Positions 45,036 to 54,750 of a stretch of DNA of 64,000 nt are shown piece after piece. Position 1 is the stretch's first letter. Each line of letters opens with the position of its first letter. The stretch comes from Myxococcales bacterium. GTDB lineage: Bacteria; Myxococcota_A; Polyangia; Polyangiales; Ga0077539. The notes under the pieces were generated by a model, which searched no databases, had not been told where the DNA came from, and saw nothing but the letters and a program-made list of their open reading frames with translations. The position numbers and the translations under genes are program-made. The stretch covers positions 1 to 64,000 of the forward strand of contig JAEUKH010000035.1 of the NCBI GenBank assembly GCA_016792845.1, given 5' to 3'.

Positions 45036-45845
45036 ATGTCTCAGGGTGCTCCTGCAAAGCCTCGACGGAAGATTCGCAACTACCTCATCGACCCGCGGTT
45101 TCAGCTTCGGTACACGGCCATCCTGGTGGGCGCCTCGGTCATCTTGTTGACCGTCTTGGGGGCCGCGGTGTGGCGGGCCGGGGCCGTGGCCGCCAACGAA
45201 GCGCGCAGCGCCGTCGACCTCGCGACGCTGGCGTCAAACCAGGCCGAGCGGGCGCTCCGCGAGAGCCAGACGGCCAACCACGCCCTGCGGCTCCAGCGCC
45301 TCGCCCAAGCCGCCGACGACCCCTCGCTCGCCCGGGCGATCGAGTCAGAGCTCGCCCAGTCTGACGCCGTGGCCCGAGAGAACCTCCGCGAGGTGGGCAC
45401 CCAGCGCGACCGGGCCTTCGCCCAACGCGACCGCATCGACCGCGACCGTCTGGCCTTTCGGCGGCTCCTGGTGGGCGGCGGCGCCCTCTTCGCGCTGGTG
45501 CTCGCGGCCCTCGGCATCATCTTCACGCACCGGGTGGTGGGCCCGGTCTACCGCTTCAAACAGCTCTTTTGGAAGGTGGGCCGGGGCGACCTCGAGATCA
45601 CCGAGCGGCTCCGCGAGGGCGACGAGCTTCAAGACCTCTTCGAGGCCTTTGTCACCATGGTGGCCTCGCTGCGCGCGAACCAGGCCCGCGAGGTGGCCGC
45701 CCTCGAAGTGGTGCTCAAGCGATTTAGCAAAGACGGCGTCGAGGGCGCGGGGGTCGAGGAGCTTCGCAAGGTGATCACCCGGATGCGGGCGGGCCTCGCG
45801 CCGAGCGAAGACGACACCCGGCCCTCGATGTTGCCGGGCGAGTGA
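45036..45845 (+). CDS. Two-TM HAMP-like signalling protein without an output domain
   Basis: The 269-residue product has TM1 (YTAILVGASVILLTVLGAAVW), a helical extracytoplasmic region of about 85 residues, TM2 (LLVGGGALFALVLAALGIIFTH) and a HAMP-like segment directly after it (RVVGPVYRFKQLFWKVGRGDLE). A short helical tail follows. No kinase, methyl-accepting or cyclase domain is present, so it probably acts through a partner protein. It diverges from the Ig-domain gene across 157 bp that hold no clear promoter. Confidence 0.82.
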   Translation: MSQGAPAKPRRKIRNYLIDPRFQLRYTAILVGASVILLTVLGAAVWRAGAVAANEARSAVDLATLASNQAERALRESQTANHALRLQRLAQAADDPSLARAIESELAQSDAVARENLREVGTQRDRAFAQRDRIDRDRLAFRRLLVGGGALFALVLAALGIIFTHRVVGPVYRFKQLFWKVGRGDLEITERLREGDELQDLFEAFVTMVASLRANQAREVAALEVVLKRFSKDGVEGAGVEELRKVITRMRAGLAPSEDDTRPSMLPGE

Positions 45846-45849
45846 GCCC

Positions 45850-46596
45850 TCAGCGCTTCGAGATCACCCCATCGCTGCCGAAGCTGTACGGCCCGGTCGG
45901 GAGCTTCGGGAGCACCGCACGCACCTTCTCGGCCGCGTCGCCCTCGACGGCCCACTTCGTCTCAGCGAGGCCGTCGGCGATGGTGGTCTTGATGCGCATC
46001 GAGTCTTCGCGGGCCAGGAGCGCCGCGAGGGCCCCCACCACCGTGGCGTCGCCCTGCTTCAAGAGCGTGCGCACGGTGTGAAAGCGCGTGTCTTCGTTGA
46101 CGTCATCGAGGAAGCCCACCACCGCCGGCGCGATGCGCGGGTCGGGCATCTCTTCGACGGCCATGATGCACTGGATCTTGCGCTCGGGGTTCTTCTGGTA
46201 ATCGGTGCCCTCGGCGGCGAGCACTGACAACATCTCGGCCACGAAATCTTCGGCCGAGAGCAGCTCGCGCAGCATCTTGATCGGCCAGTTGATGGCGTTC
46301 GACTTGCGGAGGAACTCTTTCACCGGCTCGACGGCGCTGTCGGCGTCGCGGGTGATGTGGTCGAAGATGTACTGCTTCTCTTCGCGGTCGGTGATGCCCG
46401 GGTCGACGGTGAAGTTGTAGCGCGGCAAGAGCGCGCGCCACCCCTCTTCAGTCTGGATCTTGCAGAGATATTCGATCGACGCGAAGCGGTCGGGGCTCAT
46501 GGCGCGCTTGTCGAGCACCCGCTCGCCGTGCCGCATGAGCGCCGCTTCACTGCCCGAACCCGAGTCACGCTTGAAGAGAAAATCGAGGAAGCCCAT
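45850..46596 (-). CDS. HEAT-repeat protein
   Basis: The 248-residue cytoplasmic product (MGFLDFLFKRDSGSGS) consists of helical pairs typical of HEAT/ARM repeats, for example DPRIAPAVVGFLDDVNEDTRFHTVRTLL and DATVVGALAALLAREDSMRIK. Such proteins are adaptors that bind other proteins. Its start is 43 nt downstream of the stop of the sensor gene at 46640-47755, so the two probably form an operon and the HEAT protein may be the sensor's cytoplasmic partner (inference). Confidence 0.82.
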   Translation of the reverse strand: MGFLDFLFKRDSGSGSEAALMRHGERVLDKRAMSPDRFASIEYLCKIQTEEGWRALLPRYNFTVDPGITDREEKQYIFDHITRDADSAVEPVKEFLRKSNAINWPIKMLRELLSAEDFVAEMLSVLAAEGTDYQKNPERKIQCIMAVEEMPDPRIAPAVVGFLDDVNEDTRFHTVRTLLKQGDATVVGALAALLAREDSMRIKTTIADGLAETKWAVEGDAAEKVRAVLPKLPTGPYSFGSDGVISKR

Positions 46597-46639
46597 AGAG
46601 TCGCGCGAGCATAACCACGGCCCGCGAAAGATCAATCGC

Positions 46640-47755
46640 TCAGCCGCCCTCTTCGCCGTTGCCCGTGAGCCGATCGACGAGGGTGTTGATGTTGGTGATG
46701 ATGCCGCCGAGCTCTTCGTCTTTGACCTCGACCCGGGCCTGGTCGTTACCCTGGATCATCTGCAAGAGCGCGGCCTCGACCTGCTCGATGTGCTTCTGGA
46801 GCGTGGCCGTGATCGCGAGGTTGACCACCACCACGATGAGGAGCCCCAAGAGGAGCACGAGGAGCACCGGGAGGGCCACCTCGCCGGCCGGTGAGGTCGC
46901 GTCGGTGATGCTCCGCAAGACGATGGCGCCGGCCTGCTGCGAGTACGCGCCGGGCATGGGCATCACCTGCGCGAGGTACTGCTCGCCGCCGAGCTGGATG
47001 CGGAAGCGAACCCGCGAGCGGAAGATGTTGTCGCCGCCCGAGGCGGGGCTGTTGGCCCAGGCCACGAGCTGCTCTTTCTCGCCCTGCCCCCCCGCCGACA
47101 GCGACTGAACCGTGATGCGGCCGTTCTCGCGGAAGAGGTAGCCCACGTCGACCCCGATGCGCTCGGCGGTGCTGCGGGCGGCGCTGTCAGCGACGGTGAA
47201 GCCCACCACGAGCCCGCCCCGCACGCGCCCGTCGCGGCGCACGAGCACCACCGCAGCTTCGAGCCAGCCCTGCTCGCCGTTGCGCAGGTAATCGCGCACG
47301 TCGGTGCCGTTGCCCTCGAGGGCGTGGGCCACCGCGGGGTACTCGGTGCGGAGGTTGCGCCGGGTGTCGATGTTGCGGTCGGCGTTGCGCGCGAGCACCA
47401 CGCCTTCAGCGTTGAAGAGCCACACCAGCTCAGGGGCGCGGTTGCGCCGGGGCAGCGTCGAGAGCTGCCGCACGAGGGCCTCGGCGGTGTCGAAGGCCGC
47501 GGCCCGGGCGGTGCCCTCGTTGTCGGCGGTGAAGACCGCGTCGACGGTGTTCGAGGCTGCGATGTCTTCGACCGCGTCGAGGAGGTCGTCGCCGTCTTGG
47601 GCGCGCACCGCGTCGAGGAGGGCCTGGGCGCGCTGCACCGAGGGCTCGACGTCGCGCACCAGGGCCTCGCTGGCCTGCCCCTTCACCAGAAACCACCCGA
47701 GAACACCGACCAAGAGAACGGCGATGACGTTGCCCGCGAGAAGCTTCCAGCGCAT
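46640..47755 (-). CDS. CACHE-like membrane sensor with truncated HAMP-like tail
   Basis: The 371-residue product has TM1 (LLAGNVIAVLLVGVLGWFLV), a large extracytoplasmic domain with PAS/CACHE-like beta-strands (ELVWLFNAEGVVLARNADRN, WLEAAVVLVRRDGRVRGGLVVGFTV), TM2 (ALPVLLVLLLGLLIVVVVNLAI) and a 55-residue HAMP-like helical tail. It lacks any enzyme or signalling output. The ATG at 47755 has GGAG 8 nt upstream. It resembles the sensor half of a chemoreceptor or histidine kinase, with output probably supplied by the HEAT protein downstream. Confidence 0.8.
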   Translation of the reverse strand: MRWKLLAGNVIAVLLVGVLGWFLVKGQASEALVRDVEPSVQRAQALLDAVRAQDGDDLLDAVEDIAASNTVDAVFTADNEGTARAAAFDTAEALVRQLSTLPRRNRAPELVWLFNAEGVVLARNADRNIDTRRNLRTEYPAVAHALEGNGTDVRDYLRNGEQGWLEAAVVLVRRDGRVRGGLVVGFTVADSAARSTAERIGVDVGYLFRENGRITVQSLSAGGQGEKEQLVAWANSPASGGDNIFRSRVRFRIQLGGEQYLAQVMPMPGAYSQQAGAIVLRSITDATSPAGEVALPVLLVLLLGLLIVVVVNLAITATLQKHIEQVEAALLQMIQGNDQARVEVKDEELGGIITNINTLVDRLTGNGEEGG

Positions 47756-47895
47756 GGTGTGGCTCCGACCTCCACGAGCCTGACGCGGGGCGCTTCTGCC
47801 CACTTCGAGAGGATCGTCAAATGTCGAGGCCACGGGCACCCATTTGCCCGTCAGGTCACGGCACCCTCAAAACCCCTTCGCGCGCACGGCGGCTC

Positions 47896-47924
47896 TTGGC
47901 GATTCTTAACAAAGCAGCTAACAC
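47896..47924 (+). promoter_or_regulatory. Candidate promoter for the deacetylase gene
   Basis: TTGGCG (-35, 47896-47901) and TAACAC (-10, 47919-47924) have 17-nt spacing in an A/T-richer patch 44 nt upstream of the ATG at 47968. Moderate match only. Confidence 0.35.
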
Positions 47925-47967
47925 CCGTGCCGAAGCGCGGTCAAGACGCTCTGTGGAGGCCCCTCGA

Positions 47968-49044
47968 ATGCCGGTAGACTCGCCCCTCGTGCCACCCCCT
48001 GCACCTCCGAGCGGGCTCGTGATCTTCTCAGACCCGCGCTTCGCGGCGCACGCCCCGGCCTCGTATCACCCCGAGCGCCCTCGGCGGCTTGACGCGGCGC
48101 TGCGGGGCGTCGAGCGCCTCGGCGACGTGGGCCGGGTCGACCGCCCTGCGGTCTTTGCGCGGCGCGAAGACCTCGAAGGTGTGCACGCCGCCGAGTACCT
48201 CGACGCGCTCGAGCTGAAGCTCGCCGAGCGGCCCGGTTACCTCGACCCCGACACCTACTTCAACGACGCCACGCAGACCGCCGCGTGGCTGGCCGCGGGC
48301 TCGGCCTGCGCGCTGGTCGACGCCCTCATCGACGGCGACGCGAGGGTCGGCGCCCTCATGGCCCGCCCGCCGGGGCACCACGCGACGCCGAACCGCGCGA
48401 TGGGCTTTTGCGTGCTCAACAACATCGCCGTGGCGGCCCGGCACGCGCTCAAGCGGGGCCTCAAGCGGGTGGCCATCGTCGACTGGGACGTGCACCACGG
48501 CAACGGCACCCAGGCCATCTTCGAGCACACGCCCGAGGTGCTCTTCGTGTCGCTTCACGAGTCTCCGCTCTACCCCAACTCGGGCTACGCCCAAGAGGTC
48601 GGGCAGGGCGAAGGGCGTGGCGCGACGGTGAACGTGCCGCTCCCGCCGGGCTCGGGCGGCGTGGCGTACCGCCAGGCCTTCGAGCGCATCGTGATGCCGA
48701 TCTTGAGCGAGGCCGCGCCAGAGCTCTTGCTGATCTCTGCGGGCTTCGACGCGCACTCGCGCGACCCCCTCGCGAACATGCAGCTCGACGACGACGACTA
48801 CGCGTGGATGGCCTCTCGGCTCCGCGAGGCCGCGGGCGAGAGCGCCCGGGGTCGGGTGGGGCTCTTCCTCGAAGGCGGCTACGATCTCCACGCGCTGGAG
48901 TTTGGGGTCGAGCACGCGCTGCGCGGGCTGCTCTCGCACGCCGACGACGGGCTCATGCCGCGGGGCCAAGACCCCTCGGCGGCCTTCGCCCTCAGCGCGG
49001 TGCTCGAGGCCCAGCGCCCTTACTGGAAGAGCCTGAAGAAGTGA
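47968..49044 (+). CDS. Histone-deacetylase-family (arginase fold) zinc deacetylase
   Basis: The 358-residue product contains the full class I/II HDAC-type motif set: RPPGHHATPNRAMGFCVLNN (His pair), the zinc ligands Asp174 and His176 in VDWDVHHGNGT, Asp261 in ISAGFDAHSRDP, and the C-terminal LEGGYD with the following residues. Bacterial members deacetylate acetyl-lysine proteins, acetylpolyamines or acetoin-pathway substrates. The HxNGTQ-type loop and length are closest to acetylpolyamine/HDAC-like hydrolases. GGAGG lies 8 nt upstream of the ATG at 47968. Confidence 0.93.
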   Translation: MPVDSPLVPPPAPPSGLVIFSDPRFAAHAPASYHPERPRRLDAALRGVERLGDVGRVDRPAVFARREDLEGVHAAEYLDALELKLAERPGYLDPDTYFNDATQTAAWLAAGSACALVDALIDGDARVGALMARPPGHHATPNRAMGFCVLNNIAVAARHALKRGLKRVAIVDWDVHHGNGTQAIFEHTPEVLFVSLHESPLYPNSGYAQEVGQGEGRGATVNVPLPPGSGGVAYRQAFERIVMPILSEAAPELLLISAGFDAHSRDPLANMQLDDDDYAWMASRLREAAGESARGRVGLFLEGGYDLHALEFGVEHALRGLLSHADDGLMPRGQDPSAAFALSAVLEAQRPYWKSLKK

Positions 49045-49047
49045 CCC

Positions 49048-49959
49048 TCAGCGCGGCGCCTCGCGCACCATCTCGGTGCGAGAGAGCCCCCGCTCGACGA
49101 AGTAGGTGATCACCGCGCCCACCGCGAGGCCGACCCCGAGGCCCAGAAAGACGTCGCTCCGCCCTGCGCGGCTGACCTGCTGGTCGTAGTCGTCGGCCGC
49201 CACCGCGCGCAGGGCGTAGACCCCCGAGGCGGCGAGGCTCGCGAGCGAGAGGCCGCCCGCGATGTAGCTGAGCACATGCGTGTGAGGAATGGTGCGGTAC
49301 CGGGTCTCGGGCTGGAGGCTCACGTACACGCCCATGGGCTCGCCCTCGCGCACCCGCACCCGCGCGCTCCAGGTCTGGAGGCCGTCACCCTCGACGCGGA
49401 CGGTGTGTTCGCCCGGGGGCACCACGGTGGGCGAGCGGGCCTCGGCCAGGGTCAGCACCCGCGCGTCGAGGTGGTACCGGGCCCGGGCCGCGAGGGGGCC
49501 GTCGATCTCGAAGCGCAGCGAGGTCTGCTGCTCACGGTGCAGCCGCGAGGCGCGCTGAATCTCGGCCATTCGTTCGAGGTCGGCGATGCGCCGCTCGACG
49601 TCGGCGCGGTCGGGGGCGTCGACCTTGTCGCGGAGGTAGCGTCGGTAGTCTTCGATGGCCGCGGCATAGTCGCCCGACATCTCTCGGGCGCGGGCGATGT
49701 TGAACCAGAGGTCTGGCGAGGGCGCCGCCGCGTTGGCCGCTTCGAACGCGTGGATCGCAGCCTGGTAGTCTCGGGCCCGGAAGGCGCGCATGCCCTCGGC
49801 GATGCCGCGCTGGGCCTCGGCCACCCGCGACGCGCCGGGGGTGGCGCTCGCTGGGCTCGGGCTCGGGGGCGACGCGGGGCTCACGGGTTGGGCGCCGGCC
49901 CACGGGGTGAGGAGCAAGCCTGCACCGAGTAACCCCGAAGCGCACCGTCGAAGCCTCAT
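49048..49959 (-). CDS. Exported TPR protein with PEGA-like domain and two C-terminal TM helices
   Basis: The 303-residue product has a signal peptide (cleavage near WAGAQP), a TPR pair (AQRGIAEGMRAFRARDYQAAI, DLWFNIARAREMSGDYAAAIEDYRRYL), a short helical linker, a PEGA-like beta domain (VVPPGEHTVRVEGDGLQTWSARV) and two hydrophobic segments near the C-terminus. It has the same TPR-plus-two-TM plan as 28260-28856. Its 3' end nearly touches the deacetylase gene (3-bp gap, convergent). Confidence 0.82.
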   Translation of the reverse strand: MRLRRCASGLLGAGLLLTPWAGAQPVSPASPPSPSPASATPGASRVAEAQRGIAEGMRAFRARDYQAAIHAFEAANAAAPSPDLWFNIARAREMSGDYAAAIEDYRRYLRDKVDAPDRADVERRIADLERMAEIQRASRLHREQQTSLRFEIDGPLAARARYHLDARVLTLAEARSPTVVPPGEHTVRVEGDGLQTWSARVRVREGEPMGVYVSLQPETRYRTIPHTHVLSYIAGGLSLASLAASGVYALRAVAADDYDQQVSRAGRSDVFLGLGVGLAVGAVITYFVERGLSRTEMVREAPR

Positions 49960-49975
49960 CGTGGCCGCGACGCTA

Positions 49976-51298
49976 TCACACCGCGCGGAGGAAGTTGCGT
50001 AGCCACACGATCTTCCACGAGCCTGCGAAGCCGACGGCGAGCCAGGGGTCCATCCCGATGAGGACGCGGGTCAGGGTGCCGGCGCGGTTCATGTCGCTGC
50101 CGCCGGTGAGGAGCACGACGGTGCCGCCGGCCGGGTCGGCGACGATGTCCCACCGGTGGCTGCTGCCTGCGAAATCGCCCGAGACGCCTTCGTGCCAGAC
50201 GGTGTTGCCCTCGACCCGCATCCGCTGCTCGCCGTCGAGGCGCGTGAGCGCGGTCTGCACATGCGACTGAAACCGCACGTTGTCTTCGCCCTCACCCGCC
50301 GCCGGGGGCTGCACATCGACGCTCCGGAACGAGCCCCAGATGCGCGGGTAGTTCGACACCTCACGGAGCCGCCGCAGCACGAGATCGGGCGCCGCCTGGG
50401 TGTACGACGCCACGGTCACCTGCTCGATCGCGCCGTCGGCCCGGAGCTTCATCGAGACCACGGCCTGCTCGTGCGAGAGCCAGAGCCAGGGGCCGGGCGG
50501 CGGCGGCGCGAGGGGCCCGGCGTCGGCCACGCCCTCAGACGGCCGCACCGGGAGGCTCTGCCCCGAGAGAATTTCTGCCCGACGCATGGCGCCGAGGGCG
50601 AGCACCGACCCCACGGCGATGTTCATCCCCGCGACGGCGGTGGGCGAGCGGCGCGCAACCTGGCGTAGGATCCAGTGGCCTTGCGAGGGGTCGCCCCAAG
50701 TGGCGAGCGAGAAGAGCGTGCCGCCGTCGGGTTCGGCGTTGAAGTCCCACCGCGAGACCCCGGGGCCGGCCTCGCTCTGGGTGATGGCCACGTCGACCCT
50801 GCGCTCGCTGACCTGATGGAGGTTGCAGAGCGCCGTCACGTCGAAGACCGGCGCGGCGACGTGGAAGCGAAACGCCTGCCGAGAGCCCCGGGTCGAGATC
50901 ATCTCGACGCCGTTCAAAATCGGCATGAAGCTCGGGTACTCTGCCGGGTTCGCGATGACCCCGCGGAGCCGCTCGGGCGACGCCGCGGTGCGTGCTACGA
51001 GGGTGATGCGCGCGTTCGGCCCCGCGTCGGGGTCGCGCGCCAGAAACGCAGGGCCCCGCGCGAGGAGCGGTCGAAGCGCCTCAAGGTCAGCGGCCGCAGG
51101 GGCGCTCAGGGTGGGCACCGAGGGCTCGCGACGGGCCGCCCCCCCATCGGGGCTCTGGGCGGGCCCTGGGGCGGCTGCCAGGGGCCCTGGCGCGGGCGAA
51201 CCCGCGGGGGCGCGCACACAGCCCGACGCGGCGAGGAGGGCCGCGAGGCGCAGCGCCTGCTTGACGGAGGGTCGGAGGGTCGTGACAACGAAGTTCAT
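49976..51298 (-). CDS. Lipoprotein with two START/SRPBCC-like domains
   Basis: The 440-residue product has a lipobox (LLAASGC, Cys27), a Pro/Ala-rich linker and two lipid-binding-type SRPBCC (START/Bet v 1) domains. The first, about 75-240, contains RLRGVIANPAEYPSFMPILNG and VSRWDFNAEPDGGTLF. The second, about 270-440, contains VLRRLREVSNYPRIWGSFRSV and SHRWDIVADPAGGTVVLL. These folds hold hydrophobic ligands, and a lipid-anchored pair suggests periplasmic lipid or polyketide binding. The ATG at 51298 shares bases with the start codon of the divergent acyl-CoA synthetase gene. No Shine-Dalgarno sequence is evident. Confidence 0.8.
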   Translation of the reverse strand: MNFVVTTLRPSVKQALRLAALLAASGCVRAPAGSPAPGPLAAAPGPAQSPDGGAARREPSVPTLSAPAAADLEALRPLLARGPAFLARDPDAGPNARITLVARTAASPERLRGVIANPAEYPSFMPILNGVEMISTRGSRQAFRFHVAAPVFDVTALCNLHQVSERRVDVAITQSEAGPGVSRWDFNAEPDGGTLFSLATWGDPSQGHWILRQVARRSPTAVAGMNIAVGSVLALGAMRRAEILSGQSLPVRPSEGVADAGPLAPPPPGPWLWLSHEQAVVSMKLRADGAIEQVTVASYTQAAPDLVLRRLREVSNYPRIWGSFRSVDVQPPAAGEGEDNVRFQSHVQTALTRLDGEQRMRVEGNTVWHEGVSGDFAGSSHRWDIVADPAGGTVVLLTGGSDMNRAGTLTRVLIGMDPWLAVGFAGSWKIVWLRNFLRAV

Positions 51299-52958
51299 GG
51301 CGCTCAAGCGGGTCGAGGATGTCACAGGCTGGCTCAAGGTGTTCGCCCGGGTCGGACTTTCTTCGGGTCTGGTGGGCCACGGTACGCCCCGCGCCGCGCG
51401 GCGGGCCGTGCAGCTCCTCTCGCGCGGCCAGGCCGGGCTCTCGACGGCGTTTCGGCTGCGGGCGCTCACCGACGGCGATCGTCCGGCGCTGGTGTCGGGC
51501 GGCCAGACCTTCACCTTCGCCGAGGTCGACGCGCGGGCCGACCGGGTGTGCGCGGGCCTCGCCGCGTTGGGGCTCGCGCGCCGCGACGCGGTGGCCCTTG
51601 TGATGCGCAACCGCCATGAGTTCTTCGAGCTCGAGGTCGCGACGGCGCGGCTCGGCGGCAGCGCCGTGAGCCTCTCGTGGCGCGCGACCGCGGCCGAGCT
51701 CAGGTACATGCTCGAACACTCTGGGGCCCGCGCGATTTGCTTCGAGGCCTCGCTCTGGCCGGTGATCGAAGAGGCCATCGCGGGCAACCCGAAGCTCCCG
51801 CGGGCGCGGTGCATCGCGCTCGACGACCCCGGCGACGCGGCGCGCGGGCTCACCCCCTACGCGTCGCTCCTCGAAGCGCGCCCTGACCCCGAGGCGGTCG
51901 ACGGCCAGGACGACGGCGCGGTGGTGATCTACACCTCGGGCACGACGGGCAAACCGAAGGGCGCGGTGCGAAAATTCGGGCTCGGCCAGGTGCTCGGCCT
52001 CGTGGCCTTCCTCGATCGGGTGCCGTTCACGCGCGCCGATCGTCACCTCTGCGTCTGCCCGCTGTACCACTCGACGGCCTTGGGCTTCGCGGGCCTCACG
52101 CTGATGGTGGGCGGCTGCGTGGTGATCGAGCAGCACTTCGACCCCATCGAGGTGATGAAGTGCATCGAGCGCGAGCGCATCACCACCGCGGCCCTGGTGC
52201 CGACGCTCCTGCACCGCTGGATGTCGCTCGACGACGCGGCCCTCGCGGCCTTCTCGACGCGGTCGCTGCGCGCGGTGATCAGCGTGGGGGCGCAGCTCCC
52301 GGCGCCGCTCAGCCGACGCGTTCGCGCGACGCTCGGGCCTGTGCTTTACAACCTCTATGGCGCGACCGAGACGGGGCTCGTGAGCGTGGCGACCCCCGAC
52401 GACCTCGCGGGCGACCCTTCGTCGGTGGGCCGCCCCCTGCACGGCGTCGAGGTGCGGCTCGTCGACGAATCGGGCGAGCTCGTCGCAGACGGCGCGGTGG
52501 GCGAGCTCTACGCCCGCAGCGCGATGCTGGTGGCGGGCTACCACGCCGACGCCGCGGCCACCTCGGCCTCGATGCGCGAGGGCTTCTTCTCGGTGGGCGA
52601 CCTCGCGAGGCGCGACGCCGAGGGCCGCCTCTCGATCGTCGGACGCCGCCGCGACATGGTGATCTCGGGCGGGGTCAACCTCTACCCCGTCGAGATCGAA
52701 GCGGTGATCGACGCCCACCCGTCGGTGGCCCAGAGCGCGGTGATCGGCGTGCCCGACCCCGAGTGGGGCGAGCGGCTCCGGGCCTTCGTGGTCTTGCGCG
52801 GGCCCTGCGACGCGGCCGCCCTTGAGGCCCACTGCCGCGCGACGCTCTCGGGCGCCAAGGTGCCGCGGGAGTGGGTGTTCCTCGCTGCGCTGCCGAGCAA
52901 CGCGACGGGCAAGGTGCTCAAGCGCGCGCTCGCCCTCGGGCAGTACGAGACCGCCTAA
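51297..52958 (+). CDS. Acyl-CoA synthetase / AMP-dependent ligase
   Basis: The 553-residue product has the ANL superfamily motifs: P-loop YTSGTTGKPKG (about residues 213-223), LYGATETG, VGDLARRDAEG, GRRRDMVISGGVNLYPVEIE and the C-terminal catalytic Lys in NATGKVLKRAL. It activates a carboxylic acid with ATP and transfers it to CoA; chain length cannot be told from sequence alone. The ATG at 51297 lies on the CATG also used by the divergent lipoprotein, so a later start (for example the GTG at 51339) is possible. Confidence 0.93.
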   Translation: MALKRVEDVTGWLKVFARVGLSSGLVGHGTPRAARRAVQLLSRGQAGLSTAFRLRALTDGDRPALVSGGQTFTFAEVDARADRVCAGLAALGLARRDAVALVMRNRHEFFELEVATARLGGSAVSLSWRATAAELRYMLEHSGARAICFEASLWPVIEEAIAGNPKLPRARCIALDDPGDAARGLTPYASLLEARPDPEAVDGQDDGAVVIYTSGTTGKPKGAVRKFGLGQVLGLVAFLDRVPFTRADRHLCVCPLYHSTALGFAGLTLMVGGCVVIEQHFDPIEVMKCIERERITTAALVPTLLHRWMSLDDAALAAFSTRSLRAVISVGAQLPAPLSRRVRATLGPVLYNLYGATETGLVSVATPDDLAGDPSSVGRPLHGVEVRLVDESGELVADGAVGELYARSAMLVAGYHADAAATSASMREGFFSVGDLARRDAEGRLSIVGRRRDMVISGGVNLYPVEIEAVIDAHPSVAQSAVIGVPDPEWGERLRAFVVLRGPCDAAALEAHCRATLSGAKVPREWVFLAALPSNATGKVLKRALALGQYETA

Positions 52959-52969
52959 GACCCGCGGGC

Positions 52970-53404
<435 letters not shown>

Positions 53405-53406
53405 GT

Positions 53407-54669
53407 CTACCTCTCGCATCGCGCGAACAAGAGCGACACGTTGGTGCCGCCGAAGCCAAAGCTGTTGCTGAGCGCGTACCGCATCGAGACCGGCCGCGCC
53501 TCGGTCGAGAGCGACAGCGCGCAGGCCGGGTCGGGAGCCGTCAGGTTCGCCGTCGGCGGCACGGTCTGCGTGTGCAGGCTCAGCACCGTGAAGGCCGCCT
53601 CGACGCCCCCCGCGGCGCCGAGCAGATGCCCCGTCATGCTCTTGGTGGCCGCCACCGCGACCGCGGGCAAATGCGCCCCGAAGATCGCCGCGAGCCCTTG
53701 CGCCTCTTGAACGTCGCCCACCGGCGTGCTCGTCGCGTGCGCGTTGACGTGCCCCACGACCTCAGGGTCGATGCCCGCCTCGGCGAGGCACTGGGCCATC
53801 GCACGCTGAGCCCCCTCGCCCTCGGGCGCAGGCTGCGTGAGGTGATGGGCGTCGTCGGTGGCCCCGTAGCCGACCAGCTCGGCGTACACCGTCGCGCCGC
53901 GGGCCACGGCCCGCTCATACGATTCGAGCACCAAGACGCCCGCCCCCTCGCCCATCACGAAGCCGTCGCGGCCCGCGTCAAAGGGCCGACTGGCGCCCGC
54001 GGGGTCGTCGTTGCGGGTCGAGAGCGCGAGCATCGCGTTGAAGCCCCCGATGCCGAGCTGCGTGATGCTCGCCTCGGCCCCGCCCACCACCATCACGTCT
54101 TGGAGGCCCCGCGCGATGAGCCGAAAGCCCTCACCGATCGCGTGGGCCCCCGAGGCGCAGGCGCTCATGGTGCAGTAGTTGATGCCCCGGAGGCCCAAGC
54201 GCATCGCCACCTGCCCCGCCGCGAGGTTCGCGATGGTCGAGGGCACGAAGTAGGGCGAGAGCTTCGAGGGGCCCCGGGCCTTCAAGACCTCGTACTGCCG
54301 CTCGATGGTCTCGAGGCCGCCCATGCCAGAGCCGATGATGCAGCCCATGCGCTCGCGCGCGACGGGCCCGAGCGACGCGCCGAGGCCGGCGTCTTGCCAG
54401 GCCATCTGCGCCGCGGCGAGGGCGAACTGAATGAAGCGGTCGCACTCTTTGACCTTCTTGCGCTCGATGAAGGTCTCGGGGTCGAAGTCTTTGACTTCAC
54501 AGGCGAATCGGGTGCGGTATGCGCTGGCATCGAAGCGGGTGATGGGGCCCGCACCGTGCCGCCCGGCGAGCAAGGCCGCCCAACTCGTCGCGCGGTCGAG
54601 GCCGAGCGGCGTCACCAGCCCGAGCCCCGTCACCGCCACCCGCACCCCGTCGCGTCTGTCGCTCTGCAT
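53407..54669 (-). CDS. fabF: 3-oxoacyl-ACP synthase II
   Basis: The 420-residue product has the KAS II catalytic triad: Cys171 in TMSACASGAHA, His in VNAHATSTPVGD and His in KSMTGHLLGAAGG, followed by NSFGFGGTN. It elongates acyl-ACP by condensation with malonyl-ACP in type II fatty-acid synthesis. It lies 81 nt downstream of acpP and 2 nt upstream of rpiB on the same strand, the usual acpP-fabF order. Confidence 0.97.
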   Translation of the reverse strand: MQSDRRDGVRVAVTGLGLVTPLGLDRATSWAALLAGRHGAGPITRFDASAYRTRFACEVKDFDPETFIERKKVKECDRFIQFALAAAQMAWQDAGLGASLGPVARERMGCIIGSGMGGLETIERQYEVLKARGPSKLSPYFVPSTIANLAAGQVAMRLGLRGINYCTMSACASGAHAIGEGFRLIARGLQDVMVVGGAEASITQLGIGGFNAMLALSTRNDDPAGASRPFDAGRDGFVMGEGAGVLVLESYERAVARGATVYAELVGYGATDDAHHLTQPAPEGEGAQRAMAQCLAEAGIDPEVVGHVNAHATSTPVGDVQEAQGLAAIFGAHLPAVAVAATKSMTGHLLGAAGGVEAAFTVLSLHTQTVPPTANLTAPDPACALSLSTEARPVSMRYALSNSFGFGGTNVSLLFARCER

Positions 54670-54750
54670 CGCGACGAGGCGCGTACCACGGGCGCGACGA
54701 GGGCCGCAACGGAGCCCTACAGCCCCGCGGCGGCCCGATGCGATCTGCGA

